Shown here in pieces: positions 26,552 through 35,882 of a stretch of 64,000 nucleotides of DNA. Source of the stretch: Rheinheimera faecalis (GTDB taxonomy: Bacteria > Pseudomonadota > Gammaproteobacteria > Enterobacterales > Alteromonadaceae); assembly GCF_021290965.1 (NCBI RefSeq), contig NZ_JAJOYT010000004.1, positions 310,001-374,000 of the forward strand, written 5' to 3'. Position 1 is the first letter of the stretch, and each line of letters starts with the position of its first letter. Both the position numbers and the translations under genes were made by a program. The notes below the pieces were generated by a model. That model did not search any database and had not been told where the DNA came from. It saw only the letters and a program-made list of their open reading frames with translations.

Positions 26552-27451
26552 ATGCTGAACGTACTGCTGTTAGGACAATCAGGCCAGCTTGCTTGTGAAC
26601 TTCAACTCACAGTGCCAGCATCAATAAGGCTCAAGGTACTGAGCTTCGCTGAGTATAGTGTTTTATCTTTTGCTGAATTAAGCCATATCTTTCTAAATTT
26701 CAAGGCTGATTGGGTGATTAACGCTATGGCCTACAATAAGGTTGATCAGGCTGAATTGCAGCCAGAGCTGGCAATGGCAGGTAATTTTTATCTGGTTCAG
26801 CAGTTACAACAGCTTTGCGCTTTAACACAAAGCCGATTGGTGCATATATCCACTGACTATATATTTGATGGCAATAAGCAAAGTCCTTATATAGAAACAG
26901 ATCCAGTGTTGCCTTTGAGCCACTACGGTGAAAGCAAGCTATTGGCAGAGCAGTGGTTACAGCAGGAATACGCAGATCGTAGCGTGATTATTCGTACCAG
27001 TTGGTTGTATTCTGTTTATGGCTCTAATTTCGTCAAAACTATGCTGCAGTTGATGCAGGCTAATGAACAGCTAAAGGTGGTGCAGGATCAGATGGGGTCT
27101 CCATGCTGGGCTGATAGTTTAGCAAAGGTTATTTGGCAAATTATCCGCAGTAAAGCTGTCTTGGCAGGTGTTTATCATTGGGCGGATTCTGGTTATTGTT
27201 CACGGTATGAGTTTGCTTTAGAGATCCAAACCTTAGCTTTACAACTTGGATTACTTAGCCATAAAGCTGAACTAGTAGCCGTGAATTCTGATCAATTTAA
27301 TAGCCCTGCGGCGCGGCCTGCTTTTAGTGCTCTGGACAGTAGTTTATTGAGAAAATCATTGTCTTTACCCGAAGTAGCATGGCAGCAGCAATTATTGCAG
27401 GCTTTACAGTTATTTTCGCTTGTATCAACAGATAAAAAGGAATCACGATGA
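26552..27451 (+). CDS. rfbD: dTDP-4-dehydrorhamnose reductase
   Basis: A 299-residue RmlD extended SDR: N-terminal LLGQSGQLACEL nucleotide motif, STDYIFDG, and the catalytic Tyr-x3-Lys in HYGESKLLAEQ, then IIRTSWLYSVYGSNFVKTML. It reduces the 4-keto sugar to dTDP-L-rhamnose with NAD(P)H. Its start lies just 2 nt after the truncated repeat and has no good Shine-Dalgarno, so translation may be weak or coupled to rfbC. It overlaps galE by ATGA. Confidence 0.93.
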   Translation: MLNVLLLGQSGQLACELQLTVPASIRLKVLSFAEYSVLSFAELSHIFLNFKADWVINAMAYNKVDQAELQPELAMAGNFYLVQQLQQLCALTQSRLVHISTDYIFDGNKQSPYIETDPVLPLSHYGESKLLAEQWLQQEYADRSVIIRTSWLYSVYGSNFVKTMLQLMQANEQLKVVQDQMGSPCWADSLAKVIWQIIRSKAVLAGVYHWADSGYCSRYEFALEIQTLALQLGLLSHKAELVAVNSDQFNSPAARPAFSALDSSLLRKSLSLPEVAWQQQLLQALQLFSLVSTDKKESR

Positions 27452-28461
27452 GTTATGTATTATTAACTGGCGGTGCAGGTTACATCGGCAGTCATACGGC
27501 GTTGGCTTTGCTTATGGCAGGAGAGCAGGTGATTAGTTTTGATAACTATAGTAACTCCAGCGCGGAGTCGTTAAAGCGGGTAGAACAGCTAGCCGGAAAG
27601 TCTGTTATTCAGATTGAAGGCGATGTATTGGATACCGCTGCTTTATCTGCCGTATTTGAACAATATCCTGTGAAAGCAGTAGTGCATTTTGCTGGTTTAA
27701 AAGCAGTGGGTGAGTCGACACAAAAGCCTTTGTGGTATTACGAAACTAACGTAGGTGGCACCATCAAACTTTGTCAGGTGATGGCTAAGTTTGGGGTGAA
27801 AAACCTGGTGTTCAGTTCTTCTGCAACAGTGTACGGTGATGCACAAAATAGTCCGCTGCCGGAAACTACTCCTACTGTAGCGATGAACCCTTATGGCCAG
27901 TCCAAGCTGATGACTGAGTGGGTGTTGCAGGACTTACATCATTCAGACAGCAGTTGGAATATAGCTGTATTGCGTTATTTTAATCCTGTGGGTGCTGATG
28001 CAAATGGCCGTATTGGTGAAGACCCAAATGGTATTCCTAATAATCTGATGCCTTTTATTACGCAAGTAGCGGTAGGAAAACGAGCTCAATTACAGATTTT
28101 TGGCAAGGACTATCCAACCCCTGACGGTACAGGTGTGCGGGATTATATTCATGTTACAGATTTAGCTGCTGGCCATGTAGCTGCATTACAGCATTTGTTT
28201 ACGGGCTCTGGGTTTGATGCATTTAACTTAGGTAGTGGAGAAGGTTTATCAGTGCTGGATATAGTGAACTGCTTTGCTGAGGTGAATCAGGTTGCAGTGC
28301 CTTATCAGTTCGCTGACAGACGTCCTGGCGATGTGGCTCGTTATTTTGCCGACCCATCTAAAGCAAAAGCGGTACTGAACTGGCAAACGGAAAAAACACT
28401 GGATGATATAGTTCGCGACAGCTGGAACTGGCAGAAAAACAACCCTAACGGTTACAACTGA
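27448..28461 (+). CDS. galE: UDP-glucose 4-epimerase
   Basis: A 337-residue Gal[18 protein letters not shown] motif, SSSATVYGD, catalytic Tyr-x3-Lys in [19 protein letters not shown], and the usual ending [10 protein letters not shown]. It interconverts UDP-Glc and UDP-Gal (or the GlcNAc forms). It overlaps rfbD by 4 nt and converges on rfbA: the galE stop (28459-28461) lies inside the end of rfbA, an overlap of 17 nt on opposite strands. As in rfbC, the TGA stop is fused to an AAAATGGGGT repeat fragment. Confidence 0.95.
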   Translation: MSYVLLTGGAGYIGSHTALALLMAGEQVISFDNYSNSSAESLKRVEQLAGKSVIQIEGDVLDTAALSAVFEQYPVKAVVHFAGLKAVGESTQKPLWYYETNVGGTIKLCQVMAKFGVKNLVFSSSATVYGDAQNSPLPETTPTVAMNPYGQSKLMTEWVLQDLHHSDSSWNIAVLRYFNPVGADANGRIGEDPNGIPNNLMPFITQVAVGKRAQLQIFGKDYPTPDGTGVRDYIHVTDLAAGHVAALQHLFTGSGFDAFNLGSGEGLSVLDIVNCFAEVNQVAVPYQFADRRPGDVARYFADPSKAKAVLNWQTEKTLDDIVRDSWNWQKNNPNGYN

Positions 28462-29344
28462 AAATGGGGTAACCCACAGTATCTAGCAGGTATTTACCAT
28501 AAGCATTTTGCTTAAACAGTTTGGCACGAGCCACTATTTGCTCTTTGCTCAGCCAGCCCATTCTGTATGCAATTTCCTCCAGACACGCAATTTTTAAACC
28601 CTGGCGTTTCTCTACGGTTTCCACAAATTGGCCTGCATCAAGCAACGAATCGTAAGTGCCTGTATCAAGCCATGCAAATCCACGGCCCAGTGAACTGACC
28701 TTTAAGTTCTGCGTGCTAAGGTAATGTCGGATCACATCGGTAATTTCTAATTCGCCGCGTTTTGATGGCGTAAGGCTTTTAGCTATAGCGATAGAGCTGT
28801 TATCGAAAAAATACAAACCAGTGAGCGCATAGTTAGATTTGGGGTGAACTGGTTTTTCTTCGATACTGAGGACGTTTTGGTTTTCATCCATTTCCACTAC
28901 GCCAAAACGTTCAGGATCTGTGACATGGTAGGCAAAAACAGTGCAGCCTTGTTCAACTTTAGTAGCCTGATTCAGACGTTCAATAAAGTTTTGACCATAA
29001 AAAATATTATCACCTAATATCAGGCAGCAATGATCACCTGCAAGGAAGGGCTCTGCCAGAATCAGTGCCTGAGCTATACCTTCAGGTTTTTGCTGAACTA
29101 CATAAGTAAATTCGACTCCAAAATCTTCACCTGTACCGAGTAGATTTTTAAAGTCAGATAAACTTTCAGTTGTTGTTACTATCAGTATTTCACGGATCCC
29201 AGCAAGCATCAGCACAGAAATAGGATAAAAAATCATCGGTTTATCGTAGATAGGCAGTAGCTGTTTTGACATAGATAATGTCAGCGGATATAACCTGGTG
29301 CCAGTACCGCCAGCCAGCACTATGCCTTTATATGTAGTCATCAT
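28445..29344 (-). CDS. rfbA: Glucose-1-phosphate thymidylyltransferase
   Basis: A 299-residue RmlA with the nucleotidyltransferase signature [28 protein letters not shown], and LGDNIFYGQ. It makes dTDP-glucose from dTTP and glucose-1-phosphate, the first step of dTDP-rhamnose synthesis. It overlaps rfbB by ATGA. The family's usual end is close to YGKYLLD; here another dozen residues ([11 protein letters not shown]) follow, and the middle of this tail is encoded by the repeat remnant, so the natural stop was probably lost when the junction formed. Confidence 0.95.
   Translation of the reverse strand: MMTTYKGIVLAGGTGTRLYPLTLSMSKQLLPIYDKPMIFYPISVLMLAGIREILIVTTTESLSDFKNLLGTGEDFGVEFTYVVQQKPEGIAQALILAEPFLAGDHCCLILGDNIFYGQNFIERLNQATKVEQGCTVFAYHVTDPERFGVVEMDENQNVLSIEEKPVHPKSNYALTGLYFFDNSSIAIAKSLTPSKRGELEITDVIRHYLSTQNLKVSSLGRGFAWLDTGTYDSLLDAGQFVETVEKRQGLKIACLEEIAYRMGWLSKEQIVARAKLFKQNAYGKYLLDTVGYPIFSCNR
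28459..28470 (+). repeat. Short remnant of the TGGGGTCAGA palindrome
   Basis: TGAAAATGGGGT at 28459-28470 is identical to the 12 bases at 26527-26538 that end rfbC; the sequence then diverges (AACCCAC instead of CAGATCAC). It lies within the convergent galE/rfbA overlap and, read on the minus strand, encodes part of the last residues of RfbA. Confidence 0.6.
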
Positions 29345-30405
29345 TTATTCTCTGCAAGACCTTGACGTTCAATCTGATAATTGCCAGACAGTATATTTTG
29401 CCACCATTGCTGGTTACTCAAGTACCAGTTCAGAGTTTGCTGAAGTCCGCTTTCAAAACTGTATACAGGTTGCCACAGTAGTTGTTTTGAAATCTTTGTG
29501 GTATCCACAGCGTAACGTCTGTCGTGTCCTGGCCTGTCTTCTACAAAACTGATTTGTTGAGCATAGGAATTACCTGTAGGTAAAGGGCGTAATTGATCTA
29601 ACAGGGTACAGATAGTTTGCACTACGCTCAGGTTAGTTTTTTCTGCATTGCCGCCAATCAGGTAAGTTTCACCAATATGACCTTGTCGTAGCACTGTCCA
29701 TAACGCTCTGACATGATCCTCAACATGCAGCCAGTCGCGGATCTGTAGACCATCACCATAAATGGGCAGCTTTTTTCCCTGGATAGCCGATAAAAACATG
29801 TGTGGTATTAGTTTTTCTGGAAACTGATAGGGACCGTAGTTGTTTGAACAGTTACTAATTAACACTGGCAAACCGTAAGTGCGATGCCAACTGCGCACTA
29901 AATGATCTGCGGCAGCCTTCGAAGCTGAATAGGGCGAGCTTGGGGCATAGGCTGTGTCTTCATTAAATTTTGCCTTGGTACCATCAAGATCACCAAAAAC
30001 TTCATCTGTTGATACATGAAGAAAACGGAAAGCCTTTTGTGCTTGATGACTTAAGCTTTTCCAGTACCGCAGGCTTGTTTCCAGCAACTGAAAAGTGCCT
30101 TGTATATTGGTTTGGATAAAAGCGCCTGCGTTATCAATTGAGCGGTCGACGTGAGATTCAGCTGCCAGATGCATAACAGCATGGGGTTGGAATAGATCAA
30201 AAATCTCATTCAGACGAGAGCTATCTGTTATGTCGGCATGAAAGAAACGATAGTTGTTCGATTGCTGAATATCGAGCAATGATTCCAGGTTCCCGGCGTA
30301 GGTAAGTTTATCCAGATTGGCCACTTGGGTGTCGGGCTGACTCAGTAATAACCTGATTAAGTTTGAGCCAATAAAACCTGCGCCACCAGTGACCAGAATT
30401 CTCAT
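29341..30405 (-). CDS. rfbB: dTDP-glucose 4,6-dehydratase
   Basis: A 354-residue RmlB extended [38 protein letters not shown] with the catalytic Thr-Asp-Glu, and Tyr-x3-Lys in [14 protein letters not shown]. It converts dTDP-glucose to dTDP-4-keto-6-deoxyglucose. It leads the rfbB-rfbA operon on the minus strand, convergent to rfbC-rfbD-galE; both operons are needed for dTDP-rhamnose. Confidence 0.96.
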   Translation of the reverse strand: MRILVTGGAGFIGSNLIRLLLSQPDTQVANLDKLTYAGNLESLLDIQQSNNYRFFHADITDSSRLNEIFDLFQPHAVMHLAAESHVDRSIDNAGAFIQTNIQGTFQLLETSLRYWKSLSHQAQKAFRFLHVSTDEVFGDLDGTKAKFNEDTAYAPSSPYSASKAAADHLVRSWHRTYGLPVLISNCSNNYGPYQFPEKLIPHMFLSAIQGKKLPIYGDGLQIRDWLHVEDHVRALWTVLRQGHIGETYLIGGNAEKTNLSVVQTICTLLDQLRPLPTGNSYAQQISFVEDRPGHDRRYAVDTTKISKQLLWQPVYSFESGLQQTLNWYLSNQQWWQNILSGNYQIERQGLAENK

Positions 30406-30441
30406 TTGTTACCTGTATGCATTAAATATACGGAAAGTATC

Positions 30442-30447
30442 ATTATA
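30442..30447 (-). promoter_or_regulatory. Candidate -10 box for rfbBA
   Basis: On the minus strand a perfect TATAAT lies 36 nt upstream of the rfbB ATG in the short gap after the response-regulator gene. A matching -35 is weak (TTCTTT-like). Proposed from sequence only. Confidence 0.4.
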
Positions 30448-30476
30448 TAGTGAGGGTTATGAAGAAAAGAACCCTA

Positions 30477-32102
30477 TCACAACATCTGCTGAATTTGCTC
30501 TTTGATGAACTGATATCTTTTGCGTTGATCTTTGGCGAGTTCTGCTTCGTCTATTACGTTCATGCATTTATGGGCGAGGTAGATTAAATCTTCGTTTAAA
30601 CGGCCGCGCTGGCTGATGGCTTGCAGTAAGTTCATTGCGATGCTGGCGTTGGCCGGCATGGTTTTCTGTGCTTCGATAAAGTAGTTGATGGCCTCGGAGT
30701 ATTGGCCCAGGCTGTAGGCTTCCATCCCGGCATTGTGACTGGCCATCATGGTGGATCTTTTGCTGCTGTATTTATCCTGCTCGGATAAAAACATCATATT
30801 CAGCGCTTTGTTATACAAATCGGCGCTTTGCGAAAGAGTGTTTAAACTACCCATGTAGTGGTCGCTCATCGCCAGGTTGCCGCTTTCAAAATAAGCTCTG
30901 GCCCTGTCGAGTAAAGCCGAAGGGGACAAAGTTTTGCCTAAACTTAACTCTTCACTTTCCTGCAGCAGGCGTTTGGCTTTTTCGGTTTTGCCTTCCAGTA
31001 CTGCAACCCGGGCTTCGATCACCAGTTTGTCGTGCTCGTAAGTGGCAGGATTAAAACGTTTTTTTACATCTTTCAGGAAGTAATCTACTTTGCCAAGCAC
31101 TGTGCGTTTATCCCGGACTGATAACCCCTGGGCATTTTGGATCATAGCGCGGGCGTAGTTCAGCATATTGTCTGCTGTGTCGTAGATAGAATACTTTGCC
31201 GCTTCAAGTAGTTTGCTGTGCACCCGTACTGCTAAATCAGGTTGGTTGTTGATCACGGCTAAATTGGCTAAAACGTGTTGGCGCAGGTAGTTTTTTGGTG
31301 AAGCATCGGCCACAACCCGCACTGTATTAAAGGCGTCTTCAGCACGGTTTTGGCTTAAATACAAACGGGTCAGCCAGTCGAGTGCTTCAATTTTAGTTTC
31401 AGGCTGATCGACAAGCTCAATCAACATGCCTTCAGCTTCTGTATCCTGCTCCTGATAGCCTTTTGCGACAGCTATACCCAGTTTGGCCCAGGGTAACTCC
31501 CGAATAGCTAAAACTTCGCTGTATAAGGCTTCAGCCTCTTTATAGCGGCCTACTTTGACTAAGAGTTCGCCTTTGAGGCGTTGGGTGTAGGTGTGATGCA
31601 CCGGATATTGTTCTAAGGCGACATCGCAGGCCTGAATAGCTTCAGGATAGTTTTCTTCTGCAATCATCTGATAAGCGTACTTTAAGGCGCGTTTCACCTG
31701 GAAAGCCCGACCAATGCGGCGCTCCAGTTCAGCGTAACTAAAAGGCTTGAGCAGATAATCGTCGGGCAGGAATTCAATCATGCCATAAACAGACTGGCGG
31801 TGGCGCTCGCCGCTGACCACAATAAAGCAGCAGCTGTGTTTCAGGCAGTGTTCGGCTTTTAAGGCTTCAAACAGCTGATAACCGTCGCGGCCAACACCTA
31901 AGTTGTAGTCGCATAAAATAAAGTCGAAGTCGGTTCTGCGGCAGGCGGACATAGCGGTTTCTGCATTACGGGCTACTACCACCTGGTCGAAACCAATCAG
32001 CGCCAACATGCTTTTCATGTACGCTATGACTTGTTCGTAATCTTCGATGACCAGAACTTTTTTAGACCGGTAAAATGCTCGCTTAGATACCACTGAACTC
32101 AA
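30477..32102 (-). CDS. Response regulator with C-terminal TPR repeats
   Basis: 541 residues. The N-terminal receiver domain has the acidic pair Glu20-Asp21, phospho-acceptor Asp65 (ILCDYNLG), switch Ser97 (VVSGE) and Lys119 (LLKPF). The rest is helical tetratricopeptide repeats (NYPEAIQACDVALEQYP, RYKEAEALYSEVLAI, QYSEAINYFIEAQKTMP). There is no DNA-binding or enzymatic output domain, so output is probably by protein-protein contact. No histidine kinase gene is adjacent. Such receiver-TPR proteins occur in Shewanella- and Vibrio-like bacteria; the pathway here is unknown. Confidence 0.85.
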   Translation of the reverse strand: MSSVVSKRAFYRSKKVLVIEDYEQVIAYMKSMLALIGFDQVVVARNAETAMSACRRTDFDFILCDYNLGVGRDGYQLFEALKAEHCLKHSCCFIVVSGERHRQSVYGMIEFLPDDYLLKPFSYAELERRIGRAFQVKRALKYAYQMIAEENYPEAIQACDVALEQYPVHHTYTQRLKGELLVKVGRYKEAEALYSEVLAIRELPWAKLGIAVAKGYQEQDTEAEGMLIELVDQPETKIEALDWLTRLYLSQNRAEDAFNTVRVVADASPKNYLRQHVLANLAVINNQPDLAVRVHSKLLEAAKYSIYDTADNMLNYARAMIQNAQGLSVRDKRTVLGKVDYFLKDVKKRFNPATYEHDKLVIEARVAVLEGKTEKAKRLLQESEELSLGKTLSPSALLDRARAYFESGNLAMSDHYMGSLNTLSQSADLYNKALNMMFLSEQDKYSSKRSTMMASHNAGMEAYSLGQYSEAINYFIEAQKTMPANASIAMNLLQAISQRGRLNEDLIYLAHKCMNVIDEAELAKDQRKRYQFIKEQIQQML

Positions 32103-32210
32103 CTCTCACGCCAACAGCCGCTAGCCTACCACAACAGCCAGCCAGACCGGGAATAAGAATATGTAACTTAATTTTGCGATCATCGGACCTAAAATCCTAA
32201 AGCTGAAGCT

Positions 32211-33221
32211 TTACCATAAATTCAATTGTTGTAATTCGGTTGGACAAGCGCCCGCGCGGATCCATTTGGCTAAAGCCTGGGCCACATTAGCGTACTGCAC
32301 CTGCTTGTTCTGCGGCTGCGACGCTAACCACTCTTTGATCACAGCTGTATTCAAAGTGTCAGTGCTTTGACCCAATTGTAATTGGGTCAGCGCCAGAGCA
32401 TTGGACTGCTGTTCCATCTGGCCTTGCAATGCTTTGACTAAGATGCGTTTTTGCAGCTGCAGCGCTTCGCTGACCAGCTCAAAACCTGCGTTGCTGATCA
32501 CCGCATGGGCCTGGTGTAAGTCGCGCTTAAACTCATCGACACAAGGGCCAGAGCATTGAATATGGCCGTGCTGGCTTTTACTCAGGCCTGGTCCATACAG
32601 ATAAAACTGGTACTGAGTTAAAGGTTGTAGCCACTGCAGCACTTTGTGCTGATCTTCAAATGGCAGATACACCAATACTTTATTGGGATCCGCAGTATTT
32701 ATAGCAGGCTCTAAATCGACAATAGGCGGCAAAATAGGTTGATTAAAATGATGCCAATGCAAGCCGATTTGTTGTTGCCCTGGCGCAAAAAATTTAAAGA
32801 TGTTGCGACTCAGTGGTGTGGAGTGGGTTTGAGGTATTTGGTGTAAAAAAGCGTACTGATGACCAAAAGCAACAGAGCGCTTTTTCTGCATACGTGCCGC
32901 CCAGGCGGTTATAGGTTCGAAGTCGGTTAAGACTAAATCATAAGCTGAGCAGTCCAGTTGACGGATATCACGCCATAGCTCCAGAGGTTTGGCGCGCAGT
33001 GCAGTTTTTGGGTAACTGATCTGGCCTTGTTCTGTGACAAAGGTCAGGCCGGTTTTAACCTGATAATCGCCAAACTGCTGCATATCAAAGAGTTGGTTGG
33101 CCGGACGGCCTGAGAATAAGAAGTCGACTGCTATGCCTTCGGCCTGAAGGTACTTGCCCATAGCGCGGGCTCTGCTGATATGTCCATTGCCTGTTGCCTG
33201 CACACCATACAAAACCCGCAT
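32211..33221 (-). CDS. MurG-like (GT28-type) glycosyltransferase of unknown substrate
   Basis: 336 residues resembling the small GT-B family that includes the VC2487/MJ1255-type proteins: an N-terminal MRVLYGVQATGNGHISRARAM glycine/His motif, a middle LVYLPFED segment, and a C-terminal donor-pocket stretch AHAVISNAGFELVSEALQLQKRILVKALQGQMEQQSNA typical of GT28/GT1-like enzymes. ATG 33221 follows GGAG at 7 nt; a TTG three bases earlier is less likely. It lies 12 nt after tdk on the same strand. The substrate is unknown. Confidence 0.78.
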   Translation of the reverse strand: MRVLYGVQATGNGHISRARAMGKYLQAEGIAVDFLFSGRPANQLFDMQQFGDYQVKTGLTFVTEQGQISYPKTALRAKPLELWRDIRQLDCSAYDLVLTDFEPITAWAARMQKKRSVAFGHQYAFLHQIPQTHSTPLSRNIFKFFAPGQQQIGLHWHHFNQPILPPIVDLEPAINTADPNKVLVYLPFEDQHKVLQWLQPLTQYQFYLYGPGLSKSQHGHIQCSGPCVDEFKRDLHQAHAVISNAGFELVSEALQLQKRILVKALQGQMEQQSNALALTQLQLGQSTDTLNTAVIKEWLASQPQNKQVQYANVAQALAKWIRAGACPTELQQLNLW

Positions 33222-33233
33222 CAAATGACTCCT

Positions 33234-33815
33234 TTAGTCCCTCCAGACCAGCGCTTTAAAGTGGACGCGGCACATGGAGATATATTGATTATTACCGCCT
33301 ATCTGCACCTGACTGCCAGTGGTGGCTGCATGGCCGTTTTCGTCCAGCCGCACCACAAAGTTTGCTTTACGGCCACAATGACAGACCGTCTTTAATTCTA
33401 CTAACTTATCTGCCCATGCCAGCAAAGCCTGGCTACCAGCAAAGGTTTCACCTAAAAAGTCGGTTCTAAGGCCAAAAGCCAATACAGGCACGTTCAGATC
33501 GTCCACTACATAAGTCAGCTGTTTGACCTGAGCTTTGGATAAAAACTGTGCTTCATCGATTAACACACAGTCCAAAGCACCTTGTTGTTTCAGCGTTTTG
33601 CAGGCGTCGATAAAGTCAAAGTTGCCGTCAAAAATCTGCGCATCCATCGACAAACCAATTCGTGAACTGATTTTACCTACACCAAATCTGTCATCGATAG
33701 CGGCGGTAAACAGCGCCACTGTCATGCCCCTTTCCTGATAGTTGTATGCACTTTGCAGTAAAGAGGTCGATTTGCCTGCGTTCATCGCTGAATAATAAAA
33801 ATACAATTGCGCCAT
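33234..33815 (-). CDS. tdk: Thymidine kinase
   Basis: A 193-residue type II thymidine kinase: P-loop SAMNAGKST (residues 9-17), Walker-B-like [10 protein letters not shown], the lasso and zinc site formed by CHCGRKAN and MCRVHF. It phosphorylates thymidine for salvage to dTMP. Length is standard. Confidence 0.96.
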   Translation of the reverse strand: MAQLYFYYSAMNAGKSTSLLQSAYNYQERGMTVALFTAAIDDRFGVGKISSRIGLSMDAQIFDGNFDFIDACKTLKQQGALDCVLIDEAQFLSKAQVKQLTYVVDDLNVPVLAFGLRTDFLGETFAGSQALLAWADKLVELKTVCHCGRKANFVVRLDENGHAATTGSQVQIGGNNQYISMCRVHFKALVWRD

Positions 33816-33933
33816 CTGCGTGGTCTCGTTTTAAAAAGTCCGCCGCAGTATAACCAAAAGCATTAGTCTGGCGTAGCCTAACGTCGGAAGATGACAGTAA
33901 GAAGACAATTGACGTACACTGCCTACCGACATA

Positions 33934-33988
33934 AAAATGGGGTCAGATCACATTGTTAACAGTTAACAATGTGATCTGACCCCATTTT
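33934..33988. repeat. Perfect 55-bp palindrome of the TGGGGTCAGA family
   Basis: The left arm 33934-33960 begins AAAATGGGGTCAGATCACAT and is exactly complementary to 33962-33988 around a single central A (27-bp arms). It stands between the divergent tdk (-) and MAPEG (+) genes, 26 nt before the MAPEG start codon, so it lies in the leader of that gene rather than behind a stop codon. Confidence 0.95.
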
Positions 33989-34013
33989 AAGCGTTTGAAT
34001 TTAAGGGGATAAA

Positions 34014-34433
34014 ATGGATAAGTTGTTGTTTGGAACTGTGTTAGTGCAGGTGGTGTTAACCCTTGTGATGATGGTATTGATGGGCAAACGTCGTTTTAAA
34101 GCGGCGAAAAATCGTGAGTTACCTTTTAAAGCATTCAGACTAATGGACTTAACAGGTGCGAACGAGCAGGTGATCACCGCCAGCCGTAATTTTGATAATC
34201 AGTTCCAATTGCCTATGTTGTATTTATTTGCAGTGGCTTTTGCAATGCAGTTTGCAGTGGTTGATTTGAGCCTGGTGATTTTAGGCTGGTTGTTTGTTAT
34301 CAGCCGTCTGGCTCATGCTTATGTACATGCAGGCGCTAACCATGTGCGTCTGCGTTTTGCTGCTTATGTATTTGGTGCCTTGATGTTACTGCTGTTCTGG
34401 CTACGGTTAAGCATGGCGTATTTGCTCGCCTGA
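34014..34433 (+). CDS. MAPEG-family membrane protein
   Basis: 139 residues with four hydrophobic helices (LLFGTVLVQVVLTLVMMVLM, LPMLYLFAVAFAMQF, LSLVILGWLFVISRLAHAYVH, YVFGALMLLLFWLRLSMAYLL) and the MAPEG pattern ASRNFDNQFQLPMLYLF...RLAHAYVH. Members act as glutathione-dependent or related membrane enzymes; bacterial roles are mostly unknown. Its stop overlaps the next start as TGATG. Confidence 0.8.
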   Translation: MDKLLFGTVLVQVVLTLVMMVLMGKRRFKAAKNRELPFKAFRLMDLTGANEQVITASRNFDNQFQLPMLYLFAVAFAMQFAVVDLSLVILGWLFVISRLAHAYVHAGANHVRLRFAAYVFGALMLLLFWLRLSMAYLLA

Positions 34434-34867
34434 TGACGGAGTTCCTCTGGCCTTATCTGAGTCTGGCCTTCAGCGCTTTTATCTCTGCCACCTTGCTGCC
34501 TTTTGGCTCAGAGCTGGTGCTGATTGGCTTATTAACTCAAGGCTATCCGGTGCTGGTGTTGTGGGGCATAGCTACGGTATTTAATACCGCAGGTTCTGTG
34601 CTGAACTGGTATTTGGGCCGACAACTGCTTTTGTTTCAACACAAAAGCTGGTTTATGTTTAAACCACAGCAAATAGAACAAGCCAGCGGTCAGTTTCAGC
34701 GCTGGGGATTGCCTTCGTTATTGTTGGCATGGTTGCCGGTTATTGGTGATCCGCTGACCTTAGTGGCCGGTGTGCTGAAGGTTCCTTTGCTTTGGTTTGT
34801 GCTGTTGGTAGGATTAGGCAAAGCTTTGCGTTATGGTGTGATTATTGGCCTGATGCCTGCGGTTTGA
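34433..34867 (+). CDS. yqaA: YqaA-family (VTT/DedA-like) membrane protein
   Basis: 144 residues beginning WPYLSLAFSAFISATLLPFGSELVLIGLL, with a re-entrant-loop-like FNTAGSVLNWYLGRQLL and LPVIGDPLTLVAGVLKVPLLWFV, characteristic of the small YqaA branch of the VTT/DedA superfamily of inner-membrane proteins linked to lipid scrambling and envelope homeostasis. It overlaps the MAPEG gene by one nucleotide (TGATG) and is followed by a secreted cyclophilin. Confidence 0.85.
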   Translation: MTEFLWPYLSLAFSAFISATLLPFGSELVLIGLLTQGYPVLVLWGIATVFNTAGSVLNWYLGRQLLLFQHKSWFMFKPQQIEQASGQFQRWGLPSLLLAWLPVIGDPLTLVAGVLKVPLLWFVLLVGLGKALRYGVIIGLMPAV

Positions 34868-34886
34868 ACTGAATTTTGGAGATCTG

Positions 34887-35795
34887 ATGAAGGCTTTATC
34901 TCTTTGTGCTCTGGTTGTGTCTTTAGGCTTTGGGGTTGCCTTAGCGCAACAAAGTCCTGCTACACCACTACCTGCAACCTCAACGGCTGCTGCTCCCGCT
35001 GCGGCGGCAGATTCTTCCTGGCAACTGCTGCCACAGGATAATTTGCTTTATCTGGAAACCGATCAGGGCCGTATTGTGATTTTATTGGCTCCTCAGTTTG
35101 CACCTGAACATGTAAAACGGGTTAAACAGCTGGTGAAAGCCGGCTTTTATGATGGTGTCACTTTTTATCGGGTGATTGAAGGTTTTGTCGCTCAGTTTGG
35201 TGTACCTGAACATGAGTGGGGCACCAGAGCCAAGTTAACACCGATGAAAGCAGAGTTCAGCTGGCCTGTTCGAAGCGGCGATCCTTATCTTTTAGTGCAG
35301 CGTCCTGATTTGTTAGCAGAAGAAACCGGCTTTAATCAGGGCTTTGCGGTAGCGCGTGAGCAAAATCAGGAATGGCTGGTGCATTGCCCTGGTGTGGTGA
35401 ATATGGCCCGTGCCAATGAACCTGATACCGGGGTGGCAGACATAGCTATTATGATGGGGCAGGCGACACGTCATCTGGATAAAAATATGTCAGCCTTTGG
35501 TAAAGTGATTTGGGGGCAATATGCCATCAATCGTATTCGCCGCGGTGACACTGCAGATGGCGGCGTGATAGGTTCTGCAGCGGCACGCACTGTAATTAAA
35601 CAAGCTCGTTTAGGCACAGATTTAGCACCAGACAGACAGTTACAGCTGGAATGGCTCAGCACCACCAGTTCTGAGTTTTCGCAGTCTCTGGCCGAGCGTC
35701 GTTCCCGTACCCATGTGTTTTATCAGCACAAAGGCAACGGCAATATGGATGTTTGTTATCCGCAGGTGCCGGTGCGTGAGGTAAAACCTGTATAA
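34887..35795 (+). CDS. Periplasmic cyclophilin-type peptidyl-prolyl isomerase
   Basis: 302 residues: a signal peptide (MKALSLCALVVSLGFGVALAQ), an Ala/Pro/Thr-rich linker, then a cyclophilin domain (YLETDQGRIVILLAPQFAP, AGFYDGVTFYRVIEGFVAQFG, GVVNMARANEPDTGVADIAIM, FGKVIWGQ). It would catalyse proline isomerisation in the periplasm. It is longer than PpiA because of insertions and a C-terminal extension. GGAG precedes ATG 34887. Confidence 0.88.
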   Translation: MKALSLCALVVSLGFGVALAQQSPATPLPATSTAAAPAAAADSSWQLLPQDNLLYLETDQGRIVILLAPQFAPEHVKRVKQLVKAGFYDGVTFYRVIEGFVAQFGVPEHEWGTRAKLTPMKAEFSWPVRSGDPYLLVQRPDLLAEETGFNQGFAVAREQNQEWLVHCPGVVNMARANEPDTGVADIAIMMGQATRHLDKNMSAFGKVIWGQYAINRIRRGDTADGGVIGSAAARTVIKQARLGTDLAPDRQLQLEWLSTTSSEFSQSLAERRSRTHVFYQHKGNGNMDVCYPQVPVREVKPV

Positions 35796-35882
35796 AGCCT
35801 GTAAAACACAAAATTTACTGGTCGATGACGGCCTTTTCAGTCATTATGTGCGCCTTTTCTGTGGCGCTCCGAGGGGATAGCA

